64,000 bases of DNA from Pseudorasbora parva. Lineage: Eukaryota > Chordata > Actinopteri > Cypriniformes > Gobionidae. The notes below the pieces were generated by a model that was not told the DNA's origin, did no database searches, and saw only the letters and a program-made list of their open reading frames with translations. Each line of letters opens with the position of its first letter. Within the stretch, counting starts at the first letter, position 1. Location: contig NC_090176.1 in assembly GCF_024679245.1 (NCBI RefSeq), positions 47,383,086 to 47,447,085 on the forward strand, written 5' to 3'. Both the position numbers and the translations under genes were made by a program. This document shows positions 1 through 14,061 of the stretch, in pieces.

Positions 1-49
1 GGCGTGCTATCAAGACGCATAATTGCTTTTTATCAACGCCGTTTCATTC

Positions 50-990
<941 letters not shown>

Positions 991-1080
991 TACCCATCAC
1001 AAAAAAATAATTCTGCATTTTTACATAAAAAAAAAAAAACCATAATTTAGTATGTTTATAAATACATTTACCTTATGGAC

Positions 1081-1082
<2 letters not shown>

Positions 1083-1132
<50 letters not shown>
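1083..1132. repeat. (CA)n microsatellite
   Basis: Uninterrupted CA run of about 25 units, separated from the larger array by about 90 bp of A-rich DNA. Confidence 0.95.
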
Positions 1133-1135
<3 letters not shown>

Positions 1136-2350
1136 GGTTTGTTTCGGCGTATATACACGTGGATAGCTCAAAATGTGTACAGATAACACGCCACTTGGCT
1201 TTAGAAAGTAGTGTGTATGTTTACGCAAAGTCATGATGTCATGTTGAAATATGTGATAAACCTGCCTTTGAAGAGTGCAAAACGCTGTGCAGTGCCAGGC
1301 TGGTGAAACATAACCTTCCTTCTGACGCTGGATTTGCAGAGACTAAAATGAAAAAAATTATGCTGTGCCTTCTATATTAGATCTGACAGGATCACTCACT
1401 TAGGAGTAAAAAAGCTGTGTCACTATTGCTGTTACAGATCGTTTGATATGAACTGATTAAATCTCCTGTAACCAATGTTTTGTAATATCATGTAATGATT
1501 CATGCACAAGTCAGATGTTCTTTATTGCTGTTTGTGTCAGTAAATCAAGCCTGTGACTAAAAAGTCAACTTCACATTGTTTATCAGTTTATCATTGTTTA
1601 TTACTCTCGCCAAAACTCCCGTTATAATTAACAAATCTCTTATTTACATTGTGTTTGCACTGTTAGTTATGATGAAAGCGTTCATTAGTGTGCAGAAATC
1701 GAGTTACAGTGATTAGATCACTGCATTCATGAGCTCAACAGGTCTGTGATCGGCTACAATGCTCATCACTGCTAGCCTGACGTGGTCATACTCAATTCTA
1801 GTCAGAATATGAGTCTGATGCTCCATTGGGCTGTGATTATGGGGCGTGTTTCAACCGAACCAGGAAAGACCTCAATTGGATAGACCTACAACCAATCAGA
1901 GCAACGAAGGGACGCATTGTCAAATGTCAACAGAGCTCAACTGCACTGTGTTGCCAAGTCCGCATTTTTTTCTTCCGCGGGTTGTTTTCTATGTTAATAA
2001 TTGAAAAATTTAATGATACACAGAGTACTTACCCAAAATGATCATCATTTCGGAGGGAAATTGTGAAGGTGAATACATATAGAAACAAGCTCTCCGTTTA
2101 AGATTTGAACAAATATAATCCAAGCCCCTTTGATAAAGTGCATTATTACGTTTCTGTTGATCATCTGTCCGTCATCATCTAAAGCCCGCCCTGATGATTT
2201 CATTGGTCTGAACAGTTTCTGTTGGGGGATAATTACTCCTCTATGGAGCAAGGCCAGACCAAACTGCCCGACCTAAAAATGTTGTGGGCGGGGCTAAGTT
2301 AGGCCGGCATCCAGACTACATCACTGCAACCTTTCATGCCACAAACTCAA
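1133..2350. other. Intergenic, no gene recognised
   Basis: Mixed-composition DNA with only short chance ORFs (about 60-70 codons) that show no domain, no splice-site-bounded exon and no similarity I recognise. Confidence 0.6.
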
Positions 2351-4274
2351 TATAAGGCCATAGATCTGAATGTAATGCCATAAATCTGAATATAATGCCA
2401 TAGATCTGAATATAATGCCATAGATCTGAATATAATGCCATAGATCTGAATATAATGCCCATAGATCTGAATATAATGCCATAGATCTGAATATAATGCC
2501 ATAGGTCTGAATATAATGCCCATAGATCTGAATATAATGCCATAGGTCTGAATATAATGCCCATAGATCTGAATATAATGCCATAGTACTGAATATAATG
2601 CCCATAGATCTGAATATAATGCCATAGACCTCATATAATGCCCATAGACCTGAATATAATGCCCATAGATCTGAATATAATGCCATAGGTCTGAATATAA
2701 TGCCCATAGATCTGAATATAATGCCATAGGTCTGAATATAATGCCCATAGATCTGAATATAATGCCATAGATCTGAATATAAGGCCATAGATCTGAATAT
2801 AATGCCATAGGTCTGAATATAATGCCCATAGGTCTGAATATAAGGCCATAGATCTGAATATAAGGCCATAGGTCTGAATATAATGCCATAGATCTGAATA
2901 TAAGGCCATAGATCTGAATATAAGGCCATAGGTCTGAATATAATGCCATAGATCTGAATATAATGCCATAGAGCTGAAAATAAGGCCATAGATCTGAATA
3001 TAATGCCATAGATCTGAATATAATGCCATAGAGCTGAATATAAGGCCATAGATCTGAATATAAGGCCATAGATCTGAATATAAGGCCATAGATCTGAATA
3101 TAAGGCCATAGGTCTGAATATAATGCCATAGATCTGAATATAATGCCATAGAGCTGAAAATAAGGCCATAGATCTGAATATAATGCCATAGATCTGAATA
3201 TAATGCCATAGAGCTGAATATAAGGCCATAGATCTGAATATAATGCCATAGATCTGAATATAATGCCATAGAGCTGAATATAAGGCCATAGATCTGAATA
3301 TAAGGCCATAGATCTGAATATAATGCCAAAGGTCTGAATATAATGCCATAGGTCTGAATATAATGCCATAGGTCTGAATATAAGGCCATAGGTCTGAATA
3401 TAATGCCATAGATCTGAATATAATGCCATAGGTCTGAATATAATGCCATAGGTCTGAATATAAGGCCATAGATCTGAATATAATGCCATAGAGCTGAATA
3501 TAATGCCATAGAGCTGAATATAAGGCCATAGATCTGAATATAAGGCCATAGATCTGAATATAATGCCATAGGTCTGAATATAATGCCATAGGTCTGAATA
3601 TAATGCCATAGGTCTGAATATAAGGCCATAGGTCTGAATATAATGCCATAGATCTGAATATAATGCCATAGGTCTGAATATAATGCCATAGAGCTGAATA
3701 TAAGGCCATAGATCTGAATATAATGCCATAGATCTGAATATAATGCCATAGAGCTGAATATAAGGCCATAGATCTGAATATAATGCCATAGATCTGAATA
3801 TAATGCCATAGAGCTGAATATAAGGCCATAGATCTGAATATAATGCCATAGATCTGAATATAATGCCATAGAGCTGAATATAAGGCCATAGAGCTGAATA
3901 TAAGGCCATAGATCTGAATATAATGCCATAGGTCTGAATATAATGCCATAGGTCTGAATATAATGCCATAGGTCTGAATATAAGGCCATAGATCTGAATA
4001 TAAGGCCATAGATCTGAATATAATGCCATAGATCTGAATATAAGGCCATAGATCTGAATATAATGCCATAGACCTGAATATAATGCCATAGATCTGAATA
4101 TAATGCCATAGATCTGAATATAATGCCATAGAGCTGAATATAATGCCATAGATCTGAATATGAGGCCATAGATCTGAATATAAGGCCATAGATCTGAATA
4201 TAATGCCATAGGTCTGAATATAATGCCATAGGTCTGAATATAATGCCATAGATCTGAATATAATGCCATAGAGT
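2351..4274. repeat. 20-bp minisatellite with higher-order repeats
   Basis: About 95 tandem copies of a 20-bp unit close to ATAATGCCATAGATCTGAAT. The variable sites are ATGCC/AGGCC and GATCTG/GGTCTG/GAGCTG/GACCTG. The first ~450 bp also contains 21-bp units with an extra C (ATGCCCATAG). From about 2821 on the phase is strictly 20 bp. Multi-unit blocks recur: 2941-3060 is repeated at 3121-3240, including a private GAAAA variant. All three minus frames are open because the unit has no stop on that strand and 20 is not a multiple of 3, so every frame reads the same 20-residue repeat. I treat these long ORFs as artefacts of the repeat. Confidence 0.95.
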
Positions 4275-6472
4275 CTTTGAAAACAAGTCTAGGTATTAAT
4301 AATATACAGTATGTTATAATGCATTATACATTTTCACCATAATTGCATTATAATATTTGCATTATATAAAAACTACATTATAATGTTTTTAGATTCCTTG
4401 TTACATGTGTTTTATTATACTTTATAAAAAAGTATATGTATATGCATTATAACGTAGTATCACTGTGTTTACAATTATTGATGAAATCATACAATGCATT
4501 AACAAGGCATAATCCATGCATTAAAATACTTTTATAATGCATTATTCATAAAAGCTTTAAGTAAAGTGTTACCACGTGTTCTGTATAGTACGAATGTGTG
4601 TGCACTGGTAAAAATGATAGCCAAGTTAAGTTAAATGTCAGTATCTTCAACCTCAATTGGCATGATACGTTTTAGAAATTTAACTCAAGTGTATACGTTT
4701 TTGAAAATTAATCTTAAAGTAATAAATAGTGTGAATGTAACCTGGACCTTCTACATTCAATATGTTGTCATTATCATGTGACATGTCAGTCGCTTCACCT
4801 TCATTCACAAATCCTCTCTTGTTGCCTCATGGGATAGTAAAGTATCCATCGTAAGCACACGTCTTTTTGCCTACTTCTTTATGAGTACTAGGAATTTATT
4901 TGGTCACATACTTTTGTTTCACCTACTATATAGTAGGGAAGTGAGATTTCAGATGCAGCCGTAGTATGTCTTGTTTTACTGAAAATACTGAACAGTCAAT
5001 CTCATATTTCTTTTTTGTGTTTCAAGGAAGATAAAATGATACCGGTCGCAATGACACGAGTCTGTGTAAATGTTGACAGTCTCCATGTTTTGGGTGAACT
5101 ATCGCTTTCATCACGACTCCAGCATAGAAACGCAGCAAAGCCAGCTCTCTTGCCTACACATCTTTCAGATCATGATCCAAGACGCTGTGTGTTCACACCA
5201 CTCTTGACTGCATCTGTTTATCCTTTCAAATCTTCCCCGTGGGAACATGATTTAATTACTCTATATGACACACTCAAAGGACACGGCAACATTTACAGAA
5301 TGGATTTCCAGTCTGCTAGGAGGGGCTGATTAAGCTGGGTCATTTGAATAACTAAATCTTCCATGCATGGCTCTAACCTGCGCACAGATGGCAATGCTGC
5401 CAGAGCGCTGAATCCCGCCCATTAAAGATTCACAGGAAAGGTGGCATGCCGTCTTCCCTGATAACAGCCCAGCGCTCTGTCTCTCTTCACATGACGTCCT
5501 CACGCATGCATTTGCGTGCATGTAGCCAAATCAATTTGCTTCCCTTTTGTATAGGAATGGCTACAATTTGCATATGCATATAAATGTGACCGGGCAATCC
5601 ATTCATATGGACTTGTAAAACACCTTGTAACAGGTCGGGGAAGCATCATGCCCCGGTGGAAGAGGAAAATCAGCAGCTGGTGGACAGACAGAAGCGTCGG
5701 TTTGATCGATGAACAAGCTCTGTGCTATAACATGCATGCATGCCTTCAGGAGAAAAAAAACTGAAAAGGGAAGAAAAAAAAGAAAGCAGGAGAAAGAACA
5801 CCGTAATCTGTTTCTGATATACAGAGCGAACGCAATGAGGAGAAACAAAGCCGTTTCCAGCCTGCTGGATACAGCAATATCGTGGTAGTGAAGCGAAACA
5901 TACAGGGTGGTTACTACACCGTCAGTTCTGGGCCGTGTTTGTATAGGCACGGGTCCATGCTTACATTTCTGTGAATGATATGTGAATTCTTTCAGATGCA
6001 CGGTACACTCTGCAAGATGGACTTTCATTAGAAACATTTAGGGTTGGGCCACCATTTCAGAATTGAACTGGCCCTGTAAATACAATCGCAATTAAGAACA
6101 ATACATGAACCTGAATTGTCATTGCTATGCATGCGTTGCCCTAAAGAGCACACCATCTGCATTAATGGCCAGTTTTCTCAGGTCAACTACTGTCATAGTG
6201 GAGCAACAGACAAAAAATTTTTTTTGGTTTTTTAGTTAGCCATCTGAATAACAAAATATCCTTATGTATTGGTGCATACATTTAAGTATTTAACGTGCCA
6301 GTCCTAGACTTCTGGGGGCCCTAAGCACACCTTTTATACCTTAAACTTTTCTTTATACTGTCAACAAACAACACTGAGTTGAAACATTAATACAACAGGA
6401 CAAATACAATAGAAAAAAAGCCAATACAGAAATTGAATAAAGTAATCAAATGGAAAAAAAAAAACACTGCAT
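4275..6472. other. Intergenic; AT-rich start, no gene recognised
   Basis: 4290-4580 is rich in TATAATGCATTATA-like palindromic words and ends in AAGTAAAGTGTTACC, a motif typical of fish inverted-repeat elements. The rest carries only short ORFs (104 codons at 5015, 144 codons on the minus strand at 5603) without recognisable domains. Confidence 0.55.
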
Positions 6473-6477
6473 AGGGT

Positions 6478-7851
6478 TGTAACAATGTCCACTGGAGGCG
6501 AGGTTTTGATAAACCCAAAATGCAGTTTTATTTAACAAACTCAAAATCCAAACATAAAAAAAAGTCTTGGCTTGACACAAATCATGACATGAATCTCAAC
6601 AAAGACTTGGATTAAACAAAAGACTTGACGTACGCACTCACCAACAGCAGGGCCCTGTACCATGAAGCCAGTTTAGCAGGTTAGCCAGATTTGTTTAAGC
6701 TTAGTTTCTGCCAATCCTGTGTTTTAGGTACCATTAAAGTGGTTTGGCTTTTAGCTGTGTTCATCGCCATAGTAACATACGCTCCACAGTTAACCTGCTC
6801 CAGGGCAGGTTATGTTCTGGATAAGAGATCTCAAACTGAAATTGGGCCAATCAGCTGTGAGTAAAGTGACACACCTCTGATGCAATAAAGTCACTCCCCC
6901 TGTTTCTGCTCCAAATTAAAGGTCACTACATAGCAAATGGTTTTTAAAGACTAACGCATCTGGCTTTTAACTACTATAAATTATCAACTAATAATTTTGA
7001 ATGATTTAGATATAATTTATGTAATTATTATACCCTTAATCAATTACACATTTATCATTTTAGTTAATCAATCATTAATAGGCACTTTGTTAAAATTAAT
7101 ATAAATAGCCTACATAAAGTCATATAAATAAGCTAAAAAATCAATAAATAAAACTATTAAAAAAAAGAAGCTTACTGAGCTTAAATGTTCAATTTTCTCT
7201 ATATCAACTAAACTAACTTCATAACTTTTACTTGCATTGACGTATACTATTTTTTCTTTAAGTTGTCCTCTTTCATAGACAGCTTTTCTTCTTGCTGTGT
7301 ATTTTTTTTAATAATTCTTAATATTTTTCAATCATGTAATATTCTGCAGAAGAGAGAAATTAATCTCACTGATTCTCTCGTGAGAAGTGAATCTCAGTTC
7401 CACAGCATGTGATTGGCTGTTCACTGCTGATGTCACAGCTAAACCCCTGACCTCAGGATCAAAGCCTGAGTTGACAGAGAAAGCTGATGATCAGCATCAT
7501 GGGACCAACAAAGCCTGTATACAATGGTTTGGTTTTGTCAACTCAAAACTAATCCTGTAAACCTGAGTTTGTTAAACTACCATCATGGTACAGGCCTTCA
7601 CACATTCAATAACAGACCAAGACTATGGCAAACATGAGGGCTTCAATGCACAAGGGCTAATGACAAGAGACACCTGTGAACAATGATTAACCCATAAACC
7701 AATGACAACATGACACAGGAACACGAGGCAGGAACACATGAGGGCATGATCACATGACATGAAACCAGGAAGTGCAATCACAAAACATGACAGTGAACAT
7801 GAAAACCTTAAAACATGAAACATGAACCCAACACCAAAACACCCTGTGACA
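6478..7851 (-). mobile_element. Solo LTR (with nested element)
   Basis: The sequence starts TGTAACAATG and ends CCTGTGACA, so it has TG...CA LTR ends. It is bounded by the 5-bp direct repeat AGGGT (6473-6477 and 7852-7856). Read on the minus strand it has an AATAAAACTGC polyadenylation-type signal near its 3' end, as expected for an LTR. There is no second LTR or internal coding region in the window, so it is a solo LTR. The middle is occupied by a separate inverted-repeat element. Confidence 0.7.
6651..7596. mobile_element. TIR element nested in the solo LTR
   Basis: The left end GGCCCTGTACCATGA is matched in inverted orientation by the right end TCATGGTACAGGCC. It has no coding capacity. 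It resembles short non-autonomous fish DNA transposons. I could not define a clean target-site duplication, so the outermost bases are uncertain. Confidence 0.6.
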
Positions 7852-7914
7852 AGGGTTCACTCAGTGAATGATTCACTTATTTTCTTTTGTTGTTTGATTA
7901 ACATTAGATGACAG

Positions 7915-8877
7915 ACAGCTGCAGGTTTATTAGGCTGCTGTCACTTTAAGACTAAATGAACAATAAGAACTTGATTGCTTTCCCAACTGCGTATGCACAC
8001 AGATTTTTGCTTCTTAGTTTGTTTGTTTGTTGGGAGGGATTTTGCCGTGGGATTGCACATCCTTTTACTCCCGCAGATTACCAGTGCAAGGATGTTACCA
8101 TATCTTGAACATTTGTGGGGGGACCAATTTTTATAAAGCCTACAGAAACCGAGCAGTGAAGGTAATTCTAGTTGGGAATTACATTTATTTGTATGCCTAA
8201 AATGTTAAAAACGTGAAATGTTTCTTGTCTCTTCACACTCTGTTAGGAATGACATGAATCACATAAATGCATATTTTCAATTCAAAAGGTCATATTTGAG
8301 AGAAAAAAGTTGAGTAGTTTGCATCACTGGATGTTACCGACTGTCGTTTAACATTTCTGTCGCAAAATAGTTTGTTTCACTTACTCACTTTCTTTCAACA
8401 TTAAACTGACGCTTCCTGCTGGAATTCACGCTCTGCTTCTGTAGCTGGTAAACTCCGCCTACTTTGATCTGATTGGCCATCTCAACAATTTTGACATTAA
8501 CGAGTGCAGACCAAACTAAAAATTAGATTTTTAAACCTTTCGTCATTCTAACAACAACATACAGAACACTTCATTACGTGCAATAATGCAATGAATTAAA
8601 ATAGAATTATATATTTGGTGTTTATGACCCTGACCCAGTGCGCACATAAATCCGCCTCTCAGTACTAAAAGCAGTTATTTTTTGCTGCTTATTGCATTTA
8701 AACAGTAAAATACACACAAAATAATTTCAAAAGCTGGTTTTGGTGAGTATTCACATAAACACAGTCAATTATGTTTAAAGTGAACGCAAACAATTGAGAA
8801 AGAAAAGGCATGTGTAACAATATAATGGATCCATCTGTTAGCCCTTAAAGTGACAGCAGCCTAATACACCTGCTGCC
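7915..8877. mobile_element. Probable TIR element
   Basis: The block around TTAGGCTGCTGTCACTTTAA (7931-7950) recurs in inverted orientation at 8844-8863, and both copies continue outward into similar GCAG-rich ends. The arrangement is that of terminal inverted repeats about 35 bp long around a non-coding core. Family not assigned. Confidence 0.5.
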
Positions 8878-9543
<666 letters not shown>

Positions 9544-9719
9544 TCTGAGATTCAGCCATGACCGGTTGCCATGACGCCTGTATGGAATGTTCAGTCCGTG
9601 TCTTGCCTATTATGAGTCTAGAGGAGAGCGCATGGGATTTATTTTTATTTTTTTTGAGCGAGCATCGCACAATTACATGGCATATAGGGCAAACACACAC
9701 ACACACACAAATGAAATGA

Positions 9720-10722
9720 GGGATAACATGTTGCCTTGACCTGCTGGTCTTCCATTTCCACCATGTAACAAATGATTTGATGCTTTCATATAGTGTGTTT
9801 GACTTCCGCGTGATGTAGCATGCAGGTTACTGTGGCCTCGTGCATTTCACCGTCAGCACGCGAGTTTCCATGAAGCATTGCTGTTGCTTATACTTAGAGT
9901 TATGGATTTGAATACACCGTATATTAAACTTTGGCATGTTAATCGTCTAGCAGTGTTTGTGTTACGAACATAAAGGATGCCCTAAATTTTGTGGATTGTT
10001 GAGGACAGGTGTGCTATCACAACACCTGAATCAGCCCCTATACTCTTAAATAGGGCACTGTTTGAGGGAACTGCCAGTTGTAATGGTGTCTGAAACCATA
10101 GTGGACGTTATCGAGTGCACTCATTCAATCCCATAATGCACCACAATAACGAGTGTACAACCGATAAACAGCTAGAAAATACCCATAATGCACTGTGAGA
10201 GTTGCGGCAGATTCCACGTCTGACCAGAAGGTGGCGCCCGTAGTTGAATCATCCATCCATTCATTTTCCAAACCGTTGGCCTAATGTGGCTACAGTGTAA
10301 TATCATACAGGTATAAATTCCTCTTTAATTGATTGGTAAGTTGTTTAAAGGTCACCTGTTTTGCAAAATCTGCTTACATTTAGTTACTTACATTTAGATA
10401 TAAATGTGTGTTGAAAGTATGTGAACACAACCTCCCTACAATGATTAAAAATCTACCCACCCCTTTTTTAAACCCCATTGACCCAAAGCTGTCTCAATAG
10501 ACAAGCCATTTTGATTCTCTTAGGAATGTGACGTCACATTCCTCATGCCCCGCCCACGGCCGCAGACTGACAGCCCTGCATTACCATAGCTTCCGAAAAC
10601 ATCAGGCCAGTCAGAAGAGAGGCTTATGAATATTAATAAGACTGGCCTAAATCAACCTGCTCTTATCAGAGCTCCTGAGAAAGGATATTGCAATAGTTTT
10701 TGGTACTTATACCTCAAATATA

Positions 10723-10728
<6 letters not shown>
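9720..10728. other. Intergenic, no gene recognised
   Basis: No ORF of note. The words CCCATAATGCACTGTGAGAG and AAGGTGGCGCC are of the kind found in dispersed fish repeats, but I cannot set element boundaries. Confidence 0.5.

Positions 10729-10804
<76 letters not shown>
10729..10804. repeat. (TA)n microsatellite
   Basis: Almost pure TA run of about 37 units. Confidence 0.97.
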
Positions 10805-10809
<5 letters not shown>

Positions 10810-12556
10810 ACATCAACACCTAAAATAAAACTCCAGAAAGGTGTACAATTTGGGGACTTTAATTAAGGTTTTTACATGACAGAGATCCATCTTTTCATTA
10901 CTGCAGTTGCCAGTTTGTTCAAATAATTACTAAACAGCAACATCAAACTGTGCAAAAGGGGCAGCCTTACCGGCGCACTCAGTTTCTGAATTCACTCGTT
11001 TTATTAACTCCCTGAAGTGGACTATATTAGTGGAGTAGGGAATAGTGAATGAGGGTATAGGGGTTCATTTCGGATACAGCCCTTCTTTTGGACAAATTTG
11101 AAGGCAGCATCATTTGCATCCTTCTTGGAGAAAGCAACTCCTTAATGCAATGAATTTTTTTTATTTATTTATTTTTTTTTGCTGAAGCAAGAAAAATTGC
11201 ATTAAGTTCATTTAATAACTTGAATTAAATTAAATTGTTCAAACCATTGTATGTGGGTGGAACAAGACCCACCCACTTTTTAAGACCAATGATATTGGAC
11301 CCACTCACTTTTACCGTCTCTAATAAACACTTAATTATTTAACACGTTAGACACTTTATTAAATCTTTTTGGGGAAAAAAATCTTAATTTGTATTGAAAA
11401 TAAATGCCTTTTCGATCTGATATGTGGCATACAAGCGAGTTCAGTAAAGGCGGATTTTAACCTCGGGCCAATTTGCATCAAAACTTTCTGCATTATCCCT
11501 CGATCCCTACACTAATGTCTGGCCCAACCAGACATTTGGTAAACAAGGCGGGTTATTTGCACTTAATGTAAAAGGTATCTATGCCAGTGAACATTTTCGG
11601 GGGGAGGACCTACGTACATTTTTTTACTTCCGATGCCCATGGTTCAAACTAATTGAAATTGAAAATAAACATAAATCTATATTTGTGACATGTCACATGA
11701 CATAGATCTATATGACTGTGCTTTATATTTTTATCCTTATTTTCTGCCAAATTTTCCTTAATTATAAAATAATACATTAACAAAAAGTTATATATGATAC
11801 ATTAATAATTATATTTTAATATGTAATAATACATTTATATGATATCTAATTATTGTCATTGATTTTTATATAGCTCTTTTTTTAATCACTCAAGGTCACT
11901 GTAAAGATATCAAATAAAAAAAGACTAATTATAAGAAAACAAGAAAAAAAGCAAATCAAATACAGTTGAAATGAATAAAGTAAACAACAGGAGAAGAGAG
12001 ACAAATATCAAATAATGGGAATAATCAGAAGAATGGTAAAAAAATCATTGACCTGGAGCAATGATAAGGAACACCTAGACCTAGCAACACCCTGGCAACC
12101 ATCCAGAACATCTTAGCATTGCTGTCAGAAAATGTAAAACTCTCTAAATATACTGCAGTGAGATCCTGCGGTAACAGAACTCCTGTGTTTATAAACAGGA
12201 AGTTAGGGAGTCTCGTCACCTCTCGATCTGTTTCGAGTTAATTACAGCTCTCCAAATAACATCATTGAAATTCAATAGAGCAGCATTGAGGGCCATCATC
12301 ATTAAAGGTGTGACAGTTTATCTCAACGTCTGGAAGACCATCGCAGGGGATGTCACAACACACGCAGCCTTTTGTTTTCAAGCATAAAGGAGATGCATTA
12401 ATAAATCTCACGCTGCCTTTTAATTATCATACTTCTCATTTCAAAAACCAGCCTGGGCAGGGTTTTATAGCACAAGTGAAATATGTTTATTTGTTGTGAT
12501 TTAAACTTTAACAGCTATCATTGTGCTATCAATTGCTAACTGATATATACAATTGG
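10805..12556. other. Intergenic, AT-rich, no gene recognised
   Basis: Low-complexity A/T tracts and degenerate interspersed-repeat words. The CTAGCAACACCCTGGCAACC motif near 12080 is a degenerate short repeat that recurs in inverse form near 57770. No coding signal. Confidence 0.5.
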
Positions 12557-12676
<120 letters not shown>

Positions 12677-12727
12677 AAGAACCGTTTAACTTTTTTTCTA
12701 ATTAGTTGAATTATTTTTTATATTTTG

Positions 12728-12731
<4 letters not shown>

Positions 12732-12788
<57 letters not shown>
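12732..12788. repeat. (AT)n microsatellite
   Basis: Pure AT run of about 28 units, 55 bp after the TATC array. Confidence 0.96.
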
Positions 12789-12794
<6 letters not shown>

Positions 12795-13011
12795 TTGCAC
12801 AAATATGAAAAAAAAAGTTAAACTGTTCTCAAGGCACAGTAGTCTTGTTGACAGACAAAAGCGAGTGCTGCCCATTCACTGAAGAAGGAAAATTGATCCA
12901 GTTGAAACACAAATGCTTTTGAGGTTGACATATGATGTAATCCATGTCATTTCCAAAGGCATCATATTTTTTTGATTGATTAGATGTATGTTGGTCTGTC
13001 CTATGATTTTC

Positions 13012-13265
13012 TTAAACGGACAGTTCACCCAAAAATTCTGTCATTATTTCCTCAACCTCATGGCGTTCCAAATCTGTAAGACTTTTGTTCATTTTCAGAA
13101 CAGAAATGAAGATCTTTTTGATGTAATCTGAGAGCTCTCTGTCCCTCTATTGACAGCTACGCAACTAACGCTTTGATGCTTCAAAAAGTTCACAAAGAGA
13201 TTGTAAAATGAATCCATATGAATTGAGCCGTTTGGTCCAAATTTTCTAAAGAGACGTGATCGAGA
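13012..13265. mobile_element. Truncated TTAA-end MITE copy
   Basis: Starts TTAAACGGACAGTTCACCC and runs through GTAAGACTTTTGTTCATTTT. This matches the copy at 63275 over about 240 bp, including the GACAGCTAC and TGAATCCATATGAA stretches. The right terminal repeat is missing; the Tc1-like element starts nearby. Confidence 0.7.
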
Positions 13266-13705
13266 CTGATGGTTATCGCCCAGTGCACATACATATTCAT
13301 GATTATTCATTTTGACCAATATATCGGTCTAGCCTTGCTCACAAGATATGCAGTGCATCGCTTTACTTTTTCCACATTTTGTTATGTTACAGCATTATTT
13401 CAAAATGGACTCAAATTATTATTTTCCTCAAAACTGTACAAACAATACCCCATAATGACAACATGAAAGACGTTTGTTTGAAATCTTTACAAATGTATTA
13501 AAAAAATTAAAATAAAATCACATAAGTATTCACAGCCTTTGCCATGACACTGAAAATTGAGCTCAGGTTCTCCTGTTTCCACTGATCATCCTTGAGATGT
13601 TTCTACCATTTGATTGGAGTCTACCTGTGGTAAATTCTGTTGATTAGACATGATTTGGAAAGGCACACACCTGTCTATATAAGGTCCCACAGTTAACAAT
13701 ACATG

Positions 13706-14057
13706 TCAGAACATAAACCAAGCTATGACGTCTAAGGAATTGTGTATAGACCTCTGAGACAGGATTGTATCGAGACACAGATCTGGGGAAGGGTACAGAA
13801 ACATTTCTGCAGCATTGAAGGTCCCAATGTGGACAGTGGCCTCCATCATCCATAAATGGAAGAAGTTTGGAACCACCAGGACTCTTTCTAGAGCTGGCAT
13901 CCCAGCCAAACTGAGCGCTTGGGGGAGAAGGTGCCCTAGTCAGGGAGGTAAACAAGAACCTGATCCAGCATTTCTCTGTGGAGAGAGGAGAACCTTCCAG
14001 AAGAACGACAATCTCTGCATCACTCCATCAATCAGGCCTATATGGTTAAGTTGCCAG
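13706..14057 (+). pseudogene. Tc1-like transposase, N-terminal remnant
   Basis: In fragments this reads as the DNA-binding part of a fish Tc1-type transposase: a basic helix-turn-helix region ending SIIHKWKKFGTTRTLSRAG, then a degraded linker up to SIRPIWLSCQT, where the LTR insertion begins. Several stops and shifts separate the readable pieces. The longest open piece begins at 13815. This part of the family binds the terminal repeats; the catalytic part resumes at 15284. Confidence 0.75.
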
Positions 14058-14061
14058 ACGG

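Noticed and set aside
2321..4286. Overlapping ORFs of 551-642 codons on the minus strand
   Set aside because: All three frames spell the same 20-residue repeat because the 20-bp unit lacks stops. No unique sequence, no domain and no codon bias, so a repeat artefact.
5015..5329. 104-codon ORF
   Set aside because: No domain, no exon signals and nothing recognised; ordinary chance ORF length for this much DNA.
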